From contig NMRB01000520.1 in the NCBI GenBank assembly GCA_002633025.1, positions 129,099-193,098 of the forward strand: a stretch of 64,000 nucleotides of DNA. The letters are read 5' to 3'. This document shows positions 1 to 11,452 of this stretch, one piece after another. Below the pieces are notes generated by a model. That model did no database searches and was not told where the DNA came from. It was given only the letters and a program-made list of their open reading frames with translations. Made by a program: the position numbers and the translations under genes. This DNA comes from Notospermus geniculatus (Eukaryota > Nemertea > Pilidiophora > Heteronemertea > Lineidae). Position 1 is the stretch's first letter. Each line of letters opens with the position of its first letter.

Positions 1-1638
1 ACATAAGATTGGTCGGAAAGAAATTAGTTCATGACCGTTAATGTGTGATTGCTAAAAGTGGGCGGTTTGCTCTTGAAAACTGATTAATAAGAAGCCGTAT
101 CGTGTACACAAACTACAAGCCTTGCCTTGCCAAAATCACACGAAGTTATTTCTCACCTAGATGAAATAAATTACGCCAACACCACACGCATTGGGTCTGG
201 CCTGTTGTCAAAAAATTGAGCTGATAACGTCACTGAGGTGTAAATTAACTGTTCATACATTTCAAACTAATATTTGTTTGAAAAAAAGTGTCGTTGTCAT
301 CGATGTTGGGCCTGAGGTGAACTTGTTACCATAAGCTTTGGACATTAATTTAGCCACTAGAAATTATGGTAAAGTGATGTTAATGTCCTACGAACTTTAA
401 CATAACTTTAATTTGTCCAAGTATCGGTGAGAGGTCTGAGACGCCTACACCCTTCTACCAATCGGTGCAATCCATCCTTCACTAGGCCAAGGCCTAGGCC
501 TACACCCTTCTAACAAACTGTCAAATCCAGCCTTAGTTCTTACAGCTTAATGTATGCCAGTGCTCCAGTTGTTTTCCAAGGTTGTGATGAGACTGGGAAG
601 CGGTCGGTATCCTTGTCAGTCAAAGTAGTGATAAAATTCCGCATATTTGAAATTTTCTGCCGGCAAAGCAAAGTTGTAGGGCCCGCATGCGACTCCCCGA
701 TGAAGAGGTTTATCACACGATTCTGTATACGTCAGGTGCTTTGAAGATGAGTACCTTCACCAAGTAAATAGTTTACACATCAGGTAAAACAAAAGTTGGT
801 GGGCTGTGGTTAGGAATGTCGTTTACTAAATTTTTGGGTCAGAAAAAAATCATTTGTCATTGGACAAGTTGGAACATTCTCTCAGGTCGCCCTGAGGAAG
901 ATCTTTTGCAATCAACACAACAGATGAGATATATCGAGGTTAATGGCCCGCCCTAGCAACGATGGCATCAGATAGATACATGCAGTTTTAGATTCAGTGA
1001 TGCAATTGCTATACAGAATTCATTTATTAGATTATCATCTATTCCTACCATTCAACCATTTTGATACACTGAGTAAAGTAGGCCTACCATCTCTGTGTGC
1101 ATGGAAGTACACTTACATGTACATCGTATTAGTGTGCAGAATACGTGCATGGACCTGCCTACATTATATTTGCGAAATTCATTTCAATTTTTGTTAATTT
1201 TGATTAATAAAAGCTTTCTGCAATATAGAATATCTAAAAGATAGAATTAAAAAATTTGGCATGTAGCCTTTAGAAACCATTTCTTCGGCAGTTCCTGGCT
1301 GAAGTTGACCTTGGGTGCATGACGATGTTCTGCATTCGCAGTTTATGTTGATGAGGTTAAATACCGAAGGTTATCTAGTTCAAAAAGTCCAAGTTCAGGT
1401 TAATCTGGAGAAATCACATCTGTAACCATCACTACGAAAAACCACCATAAATCACGACTTGTCCCAAGTTCAGTTTTCTTTCCCTGTGGAATGCCTGAAC
1501 GAAGTAAAACACCCTGCCCACCCTTGTTTCATCAATCAAAGTTATGATAACGTCACAGGTCTGGTTCCTAACATGATAAACCTTAGATAAAAACATATGG
1601 CGAAATTAACAAAATGCACATATGTTTGACGAACCATC
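1..1638. other. AT-rich intergenic DNA, no gene recognised
   Basis: Only short open frames of about 65 codons occur here and none resembles a known family. The animal-typical words TAGGCCTA and TACATGTA are scattered through it. I see no RNA gene and no clear promoter. Confidence 0.6.
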
Positions 1639-1654
1639 TTCGTCTTCGTTGAGA

Positions 1655-1962
1655 AGGTATAGATAAGAAGAAAGGAATGGTTGATTCCTGGGAACTAGGC
1701 CCCCTTCCAAGTTCTTTCTCCTAGCCAGGTTCCCTGATCTGCCGTATCATGGCGCTGACTGATTCGCTCGCAAATCAGTCAGCGCCACGATACGGCAGGC
1801 CTGGAACCAGACTATCGTTCTCCAGACTCAAAGTATGTCCTCTAACAAAACAAAATGTATTAATGCTTGAGAAACCAACCTCGACATCGACAAGGTAGAA
1901 GAAAGAGAGGAACGGTTAGTTTCTGTAACTAGCTGCCCCTCCATATCTTCTCTTCTCCAATC
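1655..1962. repeat. Diverged direct repeat flanking a hairpin
   Basis: Two imperfect copies of a purine-rich then pyrimidine-rich segment lie at about 1655-1725 and 1893-1962. Both read roughly AAGGTA, GAAGAAA, GGAA-GGTT, AACTAG, CCCC, TCTTCTC. They flank the palindrome at 1739-1798. This is probably an old element with repeated ends. Boundaries are approximate. Confidence 0.35.
1739..1798. repeat. Near-perfect 26-bp stem hairpin
   Basis: Arm 1739-1764 is the reverse complement of arm 1773-1798 except for one A/G difference, with an 8-nt loop. The arms begin CTGCCGTATC and end GATACGGCAG. It is likely a miniature palindromic element or the core of a folded repeat. No coding frame is attached. 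Confidence 0.75.
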
Positions 1963-1964
1963 AA

Positions 1965-3633
1965 ACTGTGACCTCTCATAAGAGGGCGTGAATTAATAAC
2001 AGGTTTCTAAGGTATCCTCTCATAAGAACTCTGTATTAAATGTATATTAAATCAAATTTTGATTCAATGAGTGCCGAGTTTTGTTTTACGTCACTTTTCC
2101 AATAAAAGGGCGTCATTATTGCTTTTATTTTAATACTTCGTTACTTCACTGGGAATCTATGGAAAATTCTGGCTAAGAACATTTACCAATAGGTTGGTAC
2201 AAGTGTTTGTGAGGGTGCCTTATCTGAGTGATTGATGATGTGTAACTCAAACACCAGGTTCTATGTATCTGTCAGGTGAACAGGATATTAGGGAGTTTTA
2301 GATTCATTCGTACGTACGCGAACGACCTCACCCTGAATTTACCGATCTTCGAAGATTTGTTTCTGATCAGTTTGAGGAATAATACGGATTAGATTGGGAA
2401 TTGTTCTAGCAATTTCTCGGAGTAAAACACCACACCAGCTTTGCTGGGTATAACGCCCGCCCTGATTGGCTTAGCCGATCATACGTACTGACATTCAACC
2501 AATCGGTGGATTTCTTAGATGTTATTGGTCAAGTGTTACAGTCTTGTCCTCCACAAACTCTGGGGCAAGACATTGGGAGGGAGGGAGGGAAAAAACAAAT
2601 ATCCGACTTAAAGTGAAAGCATTTTAACCAGGAAGTCATTAATAATTTACTGGATTACGTTGCTCAGCACAAAGGCAGTAGACACCTTAAGACAGGTTCG
2701 TCTGCAAGTGTTTTGTGGAAATCTCGTCCCCTGGAGGACTTTGAATATACCTCATAGTGCTTTTCTCGAAAATACGCCACACTGGAATCGAGATTGTGGT
2801 TATCATTTTCTCCACAAGTCTGTTGCTCATCAGCCGCAGAAAGAATCCAACGCTGGCATATCGATAGGCCGGAGTACTTTACATGCCAACAACGATCATA
2901 TAACGCCACATGCTGGGCGAATTTGTTCTTGGGAAACCCAAGTAGATTGTTATCCTCTGTGTTAATAACTTGTAACGTCTCAAAACCACCCAGACAAGGC
3001 GTTATTTGTCGTGTTNCAAAGCCATCGATGGTTGTGACTTGATGTGTTGTGGTCGTGGGTTCAAGACCAAAAAGCGAACGGTGATAGAGCGTTGCCATTG
3101 TAAATTCTACTGGTGTTGTTATGTGAAGTGTAAGGAATGCCGGAAGGAAGTTGAGGAGCATGAGTGTAATTGATGGCCTGGGCCATACGCTGCCAAAACC
3201 AGCACAAAAAGACGCCATCAGATTTTTTTTACATCAGGGAGAAACTGACTATCGTGCCATCAACTATTGGAACCATACAGTATTGCTTTTGACGGTTTGA
3301 GAAATGGGAGATTGGCGAAATGTCGTACTTCGTGTTAGTGCCGTCTGTTCTTGTGCATAGGTGTGAGGTTGCGTCCAAGATGGCACCCACGAACCTCAGT
3401 TATGCAGTATTCGCCAAAAGAAGAAAAAGTGGTGCTCCGGCGTGGGAAAGAGACAATTGTGGCGACGATGGAATGGACATTGTTCTTTTAGCCACGGTGA
3501 TTGTGACGTACGTTTATGTACATTGTACATACATAATGTATATCGAACTGATATGTGCTCCAAGTTTAATGGACGCCTATGCAGACGCGCATTGCCATAT
3601 GTAAGTTTTGAGGAAAATTTTTCCCGAAATTTG
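1965..3633. other. Intergenic DNA, no supported gene
   Basis: A 184-codon minus-strand open frame (3218-2664) crosses an N at 3016. It has no domain resemblance, no repeated structure and no exon-like signals, so I do not call it a gene. A G-rich run (GGGAGGGAGGGA) lies near 2576. Near 3058, GGGTTCAAGACC resembles a pol III box B, but no convincing box A precedes it. Confidence 0.5.
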
Positions 3634-3804
3634 TATAGAGGCTATGCACGTGACGTCATCAGCGAGGTGACGCCATGTTGGATGGAACGTTGTGACATGC
3701 TGACGCAGTGCATCTGACCACGTGCTCCGTCCATTTTCCATCCAACACGTGGCGTCATACCCATTGATGACGTCATTTGATGACGTCAGTGCATAGCCTC
3801 TATA
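3634..3804. mobile_element. MITE-like inverted-repeat element with TATAGAGG ends
   Basis: The ends TATAGAGGCTATGCAC and GTGCATAGCCTCTATA are perfect inverted complements. Inner arms (ATGTTGGATGGA against TCCATCCAACA, and several TGACGTCA-type words) also pair, so the whole unit of about 170 bp folds back. It encodes nothing. A diverged relative with the same TATAGA ends and inner TGACGTCA lies at 30513-30724. Confidence 0.75.
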
Positions 3805-4853
3805 TATAGATTGATGAATAATGTTTTATGTGCAGATTTGTCCTAACGTCCAATGAAAGTGCTCGATTTTGTGTATAAAAGGAAAGCCACCACGAGAGAG
3901 CTTTCATCAGGGTTCACTCCTGTCTAGCCTTGTGTCCCCTGTCACCGTTAGATGTCGCGTCATCAACGCCGAAGGCATAGCGGTTGCCAAGGGAACCAAG
4001 TCGGTCGCTATGACGGTCGCCAAGGGAACCAAGTCTCTGCTCTCGTCGCCAAGGTGACGCGAGAAGGTAACTGATGATACAGTGGGCGTAAAAGGACAAA
4101 AACATTATCAGTAATAGAAATAAACAGGTGGACAAAATTATTTACTATGATTTGTAATCAATTACTGCAATGATCGATTTAATGTACAGAGTTTGTAATA
4201 TACTTCTTCCAAAGGTTAGCACGTGTAGATAAAATAGAGCAATTACGTAAATATACTACTGCGTCGCCTCGTTTTTTTTGGTTGAACTGTACCCTGTTGC
4301 AACCAAATACGAGCATTGACTAGAACATAAAGTCGCTCGACCTCCCTCCCTGTCAAGTTGGCGAATTCACGCGGGTTGTCGGTACCGGTAGTTGCCAGGC
4401 GACACTAGATCACAAGCAATCTCGCGTGACACGAGAAGACAAAATAATGATGATACACCGCGGACGTAATGATAAATAGTTTCCAATGATTTAATCTGGG
4501 ATGTGATATTTTGACTCATTTGTAAAACCAGGAGTACCCGAATTTAGTGATAAATGCCGCAAAGATCGTCGGCATGTCTCTAAGGAACTATGACCCAGAA
4601 ACGACCAACCCAAAGCGGAAGTGACGAGATACGCTGAAGTGCATTTCCGATAAACGGTGTACGTGACTGTAGGGAGACACTAATTTGACACGGGGTAAAA
4701 TGACTTTTGTAAATGAAAATTCAATCTTTGTTCTTACAATACTCGTCGGAAATGTTAGGGTTTTTACAGCAAATATAGCGAAAACAGGCCGTAGACAAGT
4801 ACTGAACAGTGAATCAATGGTGCCGCCATCTCTTGTCGCGTACTGAAGCTAAG
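3805..4853. other. Intergenic DNA with one short direct repeat
   Basis: GCCAAGGGAACCAAGTC occurs twice, at about 3986 and 4020, giving a 34-bp tandem duplication. Otherwise I see nothing that supports a gene or RNA. Confidence 0.5.
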
Positions 4854-5003
4854 GCCAGGTGCACACGGACGGCAAAACTCAATGCGTTAGGGGTGTTTTT
4901 AAAGTTGACTGACCCAACGCTGTCGACTCGTCATTCAGCCGGGTCAGTCGATTTCATAAAACACCCCTACCGCATTGAGTTTTGCCGCAAATGTGCGCCT
5001 GGC
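4854..5003. mobile_element. MITE-like fold-back element (GCCAGGTGCACAC ends)
   Basis: The terminal stretch GCCAGGTGCACAC pairs with GTGCGCCTGGC at the other end. A long inner arm beginning GGCAAAACTCAATGCG pairs with CGCATTGAGTTTTGCC. The unit is about 150 bp, has no coding capacity, and ends 38 bp downstream of the Kelch gene stop codon. Confidence 0.75.
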
Positions 5004-5041
5004 TAATAATAAGAGATCACTCCAGACAATTTCTTTTAGTT

Positions 5042-6716
5042 TTATACGTTTCCCACTTCGCGAACGTATTTCACGTTAACGCGAGCAACACCATACCCAT
5101 GACAGTTCGGATACATCACGGATCTTGGTATTTTCGTCCAATCATCTGTCGCCACGTCATAGGTCCAGACATCAGCCCTGTTGATCGTCCTCGGCGCATG
5201 CGTGGTCCGAGACATATGGGTCTGCTGCCCTCCACAGACGTACAATCTCCCATCCAATGTAACAACGGCGGGAAGCTTTCGATCTTCAGGTAAGTCTTTC
5301 AGGAAACGCCATTTATTTGTGACAGGGTTGTAAGCTTCGACTGACATCAGTTCCGTTTTTACCGCCGACCTGCCGCAGACGACCACGACCTCTTCTCCAA
5401 CGACAGCAATTCCGAATTCCGTTCGTGGGACAAGCATGTTCTGTAAGAGCGTCCACGAATCTGTTTCGAAATTGTATTGAAAATTCACATTTTGGACATC
5501 GTCGGTGTCAGTTTGACCGCCAAGGACAAATACAGACTCTCGCCACGTGGCGGCGCTGTGATGGTAGAGCGCAAACGGCATAGGGGTAACTGCAGACCAA
5601 TTATTTTGCTCCGCATCATAATATTCAACCAATGACATTGGCGTTCCACCCGGGAAAGTTGCCTTACCTCCAATGGCAACGATATCATCGCCTCGTGCAA
5701 CTGCTGCGAACGCACAGCGTGGCGAAATCATTCTTTGACATCTTTCCCATGTTTTCGTTTCCGGTTCGTACCTCATGACATCACAGAATGCAGGCGCCGC
5801 GTCTTCGAAATGATAATCTGAATAGAATATCCCACCGATGAAATAGATGGCGTTCTGCTCCGTCACAACCAGCTGATGATTGTCGATCTTGTATTTGTGG
5901 TCAAAAGTTGGATTTGGTTGAAGCCCGACGTAGGACTTGGTCGATGCAGGGTCAAAACAGGTGAAAGATCTACAGCTCGGCAGCAGACCACCACCAACAA
6001 ATACGATCATATTCTTAGCGTACATTCCCAGCCGTCGATTAGCATTAATTTGAAAATCTTTGGCTAGATCTAGGTCAAGGTCACGGTCAAGGTTATTTGA
6101 CGATGACTGGGTAGATTTGTAGAGTTTGGCAACAGACAACATCCCACTAAGAAACGGGTTCTTATCTATCAACGGATGTTTAGAAATAACGTCTGCTATG
6201 TATTCATCCGCAACGTGCACAAACCGCACTACTTCCATGAATTTGACAAGGTATTTTTCACGTTCTTCCAAACTGTGGTTAATCCATTTCATCACCGCTT
6301 CGAACACGTACTCCTCCCTTTCAATGTCAAGGTCATCATCTCTGATTATATCAAACAAACATGGCTCCGAGAGTTTGCATAATTGCTCAGTCAGCGCCAT
6401 CTTTCTGAAGTTTTTCATGATGAAGTTTTTCGCGGCCTCTCTAAGAACGGTGCAGCCGTGAAACTCTCCGAAGATAAAGACATCAATGCAATTGGACAAA
6501 TCTATGTATTTCTTCATGTAATTTTCACACAGGTTTCGGAGATCTAACATCTGAAATATCCCGGATGTGATGATGAGGTTTTGGACGTTGTCATGATTGA
6601 TGCTGATCCGTCCGAAGTAGCAAAATTTGATGACGTCACCCACAGAAGCGGGGTCAAGGTCATGTAGTGGTATCACGGTGCTGTACGCCTCCGCCATATT
6701 TGCCAGAAACATCGCC
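5042..6716 (-). CDS. BTB-BACK-Kelch (KLHL-type) protein, 3' exon
   Basis: This is the last exon of a kelch-like protein, a family that commonly serves as the substrate adaptor of Cullin-3 ubiquitin ligases. In order the exon encodes the second half of a BTB fold (residues about 1-70, starting AMFLANMAEA), a BACK domain (about 75-190, with the HPLIDKNPF tail) and about six kelch repeats (about 235-545, each with paired-Gly blades such as IYFIGG, VFVLGG, LYVCGG). It begins at a splice acceptor (TTGTTCCAG, 6725-6717). The split codon restores the family's R-A-M-F sequence, so the first half of the BTB lies in an upstream exon. I searched minus-strand sequence up to about 17 kb by eye and did not find that exon. 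The stop is TAA at 5044-5042. The paralogue cannot be named with confidence. Confidence 0.9.
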
Positions 6717-7317
6717 CTGGAACAATAGATTCTATAGTAAGTTGGACGTTATATATAAACGCTCTGGGAAAGATTAAAATCGTTGTAATTCTAAGAAATT
6801 GGTTAAGGAATGAAATCTCACTGGCGTTTCAGCGTTCCGCAGCAGTCGATATGACCGCTCCAACCACGTCGTCCACAAAGAGAGGTCTACCTTTACTCGT
6901 GCCCGTTGTCATTTCGGGGTAAATCGAACCTCTCTTTCATCAAACCGAGTTCTCTGCCCCTAAACCGACCTACCACAAACTAAAATTGTCATTCAAACAA
7001 CTGACGAATGCCCCATAACCTACCATATGGTGATGCATTCCACATCACGCTCGTATCTGTGCTTGATCGTACATTTTCAATTCTTCAATAAACAATTCGA
7101 AAAAACTGACTTTAGATCGTTTAATTCTTTATTTCGTCACAGGCGAGATTCCAGAAAGGTTTCTTCTTTGGTATTCTTTCTGGAAGGTTGTGACACTACA
7201 TTGGTGTTTGAAATGTGGTGTCAAAACTTTCCAGAAGCGTCACCAAAAAGAACACTTTTACTACCGGTATCTAAAGTGTTAATTACAAATCACTTTTTTC
7301 TCATAAATAGAGGACGG
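6717..7317. other. Spacer between Kelch exon and ankyrin gene
   Basis: The left part is Kelch intron. The right part should hold the 3' UTR of the ankyrin gene. A minus-strand AATAAA (plus TTTATT, 7128-7133) lies about 185 bp after the ankyrin stop. Imperfect complementary stretches (CCAGAAAG / CTTTCTGG / TTTCCAGAAG) at 7150-7235 could fold. No BTB exon is seen. Confidence 0.5.
7128..7133 (-). other. Candidate polyadenylation signal AATAAA of ankyrin gene
   Basis: The plus sequence TTTATT reads AATAAA on the minus strand, about 185 nt past the ankyrin stop codon. Its position fits; usage is inferred. Confidence 0.4.
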
Positions 7318-10300
7318 TTACAACACAGCACATCCCCAGTCCGCGTTTCCACAGCCCAATCTTCTCCTCCGTGTAGGCCCACCTCCGTCAGACGACATCT
7401 CAACTTTTTCATCTCCATCATTCGACATGAATCCTGATGTGAACTCGTCATTTGAGACCATCACGAAGCCCTCTTCTGTCATTTCATTAGAAAAGTCTTG
7501 CGACACTCGGTTTGAAAAATTGGGGACATTACTTTCGTCACGACTCCTATCAATCCCCAAAGTATGTAAACAATTCATGACCTCTTCACTCTTCGCTACA
7601 TCGACCAAGGTTCCAACTTCGACTCGAGTCAGTTCCGAATTTATCCCCTCCTTCGCTGACGTTGACTGGAGAGTGTACGAACGAATCAAATGCTTGCAGT
7701 TGACGTCAGCGCCTTTTTCGGCGAGATATCTGATCATCTCGATATCTCCTGATTCTACCGCGATGTACAAAGCAGTCACGTTTGCTGTCCTTGTGAATGT
7801 GGATTTTCCCCCGAATTCAGCTGACAACTTCACCGCTTCCAATGAACCAAGGCCTACTGCATCATCAAGTGGGGATATGTTCATGCTGCATGATGCATTC
7901 AGATCAGCTCCCAGACAATAGATATACTTCGCCACATCAACTCTGCCATGACCAGTAGCCATGTGGATGGGCCTAAAATCTTCCACGCGGCCTAGGCTGA
8001 CGTCAGCACCTGCCTTCAGGAGAGTCTGCAACGTTCGGCTTGACTTTCGTACTGCATCGTGTAAGGCTGACACGCCCGTACTGCAGCCCATGTTGACATC
8101 AACGCCACCTTTCGTTAAGGATCGAATGAGCCGTAATGACGCCCATTTCATTTCCTCTTTTGCAGAAATCTTCTCTAAGAGCAGATGAAGAACGTTGTAC
8201 TTTTCTCCTCTTTGAGCATTTAAATCTGCTCCGAGATTGACCAGCACAGCTGCCATGTTGGAATCACCGCGCGCAACCGCATCATGAAGTGCTGTCACCT
8301 TGTGGTCATAAGTTGCATTAACATCAGCTCCAAGACATAACAACGTCCTCACCATTTCTGATTTCACCTTATCAACCGCCTGATACAGAACTGTGACTCC
8401 CTGCAACAAGCGGCAGTCGTTTATATCAGCACCGTTCCCGACAATATATTCCACCATTTTGGAGTGGCCTCTTTTGATTGCATCAAGCAAGAGCGGCACA
8501 CAGAGATCAAAACGCAAATTCACGTCAGCGCCGCATCTGATCAAATTACCCAAAACGTCCGGGCGATCTCTCGCTATCGCTAAACTCAAAGCAGTAATCT
8601 CCATTCTTGGAACGGCCAAGTCGGCGCCATATTTCATCAAAATCTCCATCAATTTCAAATCCTGCATTGCGACCGCTTGGTGGACGGCTGCACAGCTGCC
8701 AAGAGTCGTATTCATGTCCACTCCGATTTTCGCCAGACTTTCAAACAAATCTCTGTCGTCTATCTTCATCAGAAGTGCATGCAGAGCCAGTGAGACATTG
8801 CTGTACATCTTCGCATCCACATTAGCTTTGTATTTCAAGAGCGTCTCAGTAATTTCGTTTCGCCTCAGGGCTATAGCGTCATGCAGGGCGTTCACCTGAC
8901 TGTATGAACAGTTCACGTCTGCTCCGAGGCCGACGAGATACTCCAGTATCGCCATCTGCTTTCTGTCCAAGGCAAGAGAAAGCGGAGATACGCCGGAAAA
9001 CCTCATGTTGTCGACTTTCATTCCAAGTTCACATAGCACCTCTACTGCCTTATGGTTCTGAAGTCGAACTGCTGTGTGCAGTGCAGTCACACCTCGACTA
9101 AATGTCGAATTCAAATTCGCACCAGCTTGAATCAAAGTTTCAATTATTTCCTTCTTCAATGGAAGATCGTCCACAGAATCCAACATGGCGGCATTTGAGA
9201 GACCAAGAATGGCGTCATGTAGTGACGTCAGACCTTCTAGACATTGGCATGCTTCGTCTGGGTCGTCTGCTGCTCCGAAAAGAGCCCGAGCAATGCATTC
9301 ACCATCCCCGGGTGAAAATTTGTCAACATTGAGCTGAAAGACGTTATATTCTTCGATTCTTGTGGCATTTAGGTCTGACCCCAACTTGAAGTCGGTCAGA
9401 AGTCTCACCATTTTTATATCGTCACGAGACACTGCTTCATGTAATGCCGTCATTCCGTGGTTGAATTTGATGTCAACCTTTGCTCCGAGTTGCAGCAATA
9501 TGTCAACGATTGTATATTTCTGTTTGTCAACAGCTTGGTAAAGTGCGTTCACTCCTTGGAGAAGACGACAATCATTGATGTCTGCTCCATGGACGAGTAG
9601 CGTCTTCACAATTTCGAGATCACTTTGTCTTACAGCGAGAATCAAAGGAGGTATGCAAAGATCAAATTTATGGTTCACATCGGCGCCACAATCGACCAAA
9701 GATTTAATCAAATTCGTGTCATTTCGACTGAGAGCCAATCCAAGTGCGGTCATGCCCATCTCCGGGGCTGCAACGTCTGCGCCATTTTGAATTAGAGTGT
9801 TCAGGGTGTCAAGGTCATTTGATGCAATTGCTGAATGAATCGCTGTTCCACTACCGAGCGTTGCGTCGAAATTTGCGCCAGACTTTGCAAGGGACTCAAA
9901 CACCTCATCGTCTGCAACTTTCGAAAGAAGGGCGTGTAAAACTGGCGTCACCCGTTCGTATTTCCTTGCATTCACATTGGCGCCGTATTTCACAAGGACG
10001 TCGACGAGTTCTGCTCGCCCTAACCTGACAGCATCATGCAGTATCGTCATTTGGCAATAGGTAACGTTAGCATCGGCTCCAAGTTCAAGCAAACGGTTCA
10101 TCACAAGCAGTTCACTCCTATCTATGGCTATCGACAGCGCGGTCAGGCCGGCGAACCTCACGTTATTCACGTTTACTCCTAACTGGAGGAGGACGTCAAT
10201 TGCCGGTGTAACTTGAAGATATACGGCCCTCTGTAAAGAACTAACGTCCCGGTCAAATGTAGCGTTTAGATCAGATCCCAAGCAATGCAAACATTCTACA

Positions 10301-11431
10301 GTTTCAATCTTCTCCTTCTGAACTATCTCAGATACCCATTTGTCCCCTTTTGAAGTTTGCAACTCCTCGAATTCTGGTTCAATAATGATGAGCTTTTTGT
10401 GTATGAAGTGCGTCGCAAGCGGCCCAACGGCACAGTGCAGCGGCGTCTTGCCGACGATGTCGACCGCGTTCACAGAGGCTCCAAGGTCAACTAACCCGGT
10501 AATCATTGTTCGGAACCCTCGTTCAGCAGCATAGTGCAATACAGTCCTCCTCCTGCTGTCCCTGACGCTGTCAATAACCAAACCTTGAGAGATCAACCAT
10601 CGGATTTCACCCATGTCTTCATTTAGAACAGAATCGCATAAATGAGAGAATTTCACATCAAGCAGGTTCCTGTCCACTCCTGCAATAATGTCGCTGTTTG
10701 ACATGTCTGTGTCAGGCACAGCTATCGTACTATCCGCTTCANACCGTATTCCGTCCTGACACAGCTATCGTATCAATGGACTTATCCACCGTATTCCGTC
10801 CTGACACAGCTGTCGTATCAATGGACTCATCCGCCGTATTCCGTCCTGACACAGCTGTCGTATCACTGGACTCTTCCACCGTATTCCGTCCTGACACAGC
10901 TGTCCCACCCCTTTCTGACCGAGCTATCACATGCTTATCGGACTCCAGTGTCGTACTAGCCCCCACATCACTTTCAGACACAGTAGTCGAATCCATGGCT
11001 GACCCCGTTTCCGTATCCTCGACCGATTCAAGTATCCCATCTTTGTCCAATACAGCCTCGACGTCACCCCTGTTGGATACCATTTGCACATCAGGTCTTG
11101 CTATCGTTTCCTGGCTAGCCATAGTCACCATATCCCTCTCCGATATGGCTGTTGTATTTCTGACAAACTCAGCTGGATACTTTGTCGGCTGTGAATTTAC
11201 CCCATCAGTGTCTGGCAAAGCCTTCAATCCAACAGCTGTACGAGCTTCTACGTCATTTGCGGCAAACTCATTTTCTTCATTACATGGGTTGGTTTCACTT
11301 TCATCCGCCGTATTGAGAATCTGCAGGTTCTCCAATGTCTTATTTTTCGGTTCGTTCGGTAGTTTTTCGCTTGTCCTGTCTTGACCGTCATCAAGCGGAA
11401 CAACAGCCTCAAAGAATACCGAATCCGCCAT
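7318..11431 (-). CDS. Large ankyrin-repeat protein with C-terminal CaaX box
   Basis: One uninterrupted exon of about 1,371 codons, once the N at 10742 is allowed for. I chose ATG at 11431 (CAAAATGG context, protein MADSVFFEAV); further upstream in frame is only a TTG. Residues 1-205 are acidic and low complexity. They are followed by a 45-bp tandem repeat encoding the 15-residue unit AVSGRNTVDESIDTT. About 25-30 ankyrin-type repeats follow (for example GADVNATYDHKVTALHDAV). A block of about 385 residues is internally duplicated: GADINDCRLLQGV occurs once in each half. The C-terminus is RRRRLGCGNADWGCAVL, a polybasic stretch and a CaaX motif (CAVL; Leu at X favours geranylgeranylation). Inference: a membrane-anchored scaffold. 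TIMAP/MYPT3 also combine ankyrin repeats with CaaX, but this protein shows no PP1-binding resemblance. The single exon could reflect a retrocopy origin. Orthology is unknown. Confidence 0.88.
10743..10905 (-). repeat. 45-bp in-frame tandem repeat in ankyrin gene
   Basis: Three full units plus partial units of a 45-bp sequence containing CCGTATTCCGTCCTGACAC (plus strand) encode the 15-residue repeat T-A-V-S-G-R-N-T-V-D-E-S-I-D-T. The array ends at an N (10742), the usual sign of an unresolved assembly position. Confidence 0.85.
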
Positions 11432-11452
11432 TTTGCAAACTTCAGTAAACAA

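Noticed and set aside
2664-3218. 184-codon minus-strand open frame
   Set aside because: It crosses an N, has no domain or repeat resemblance, unbiased codon use and no splice context; it is most likely chance.
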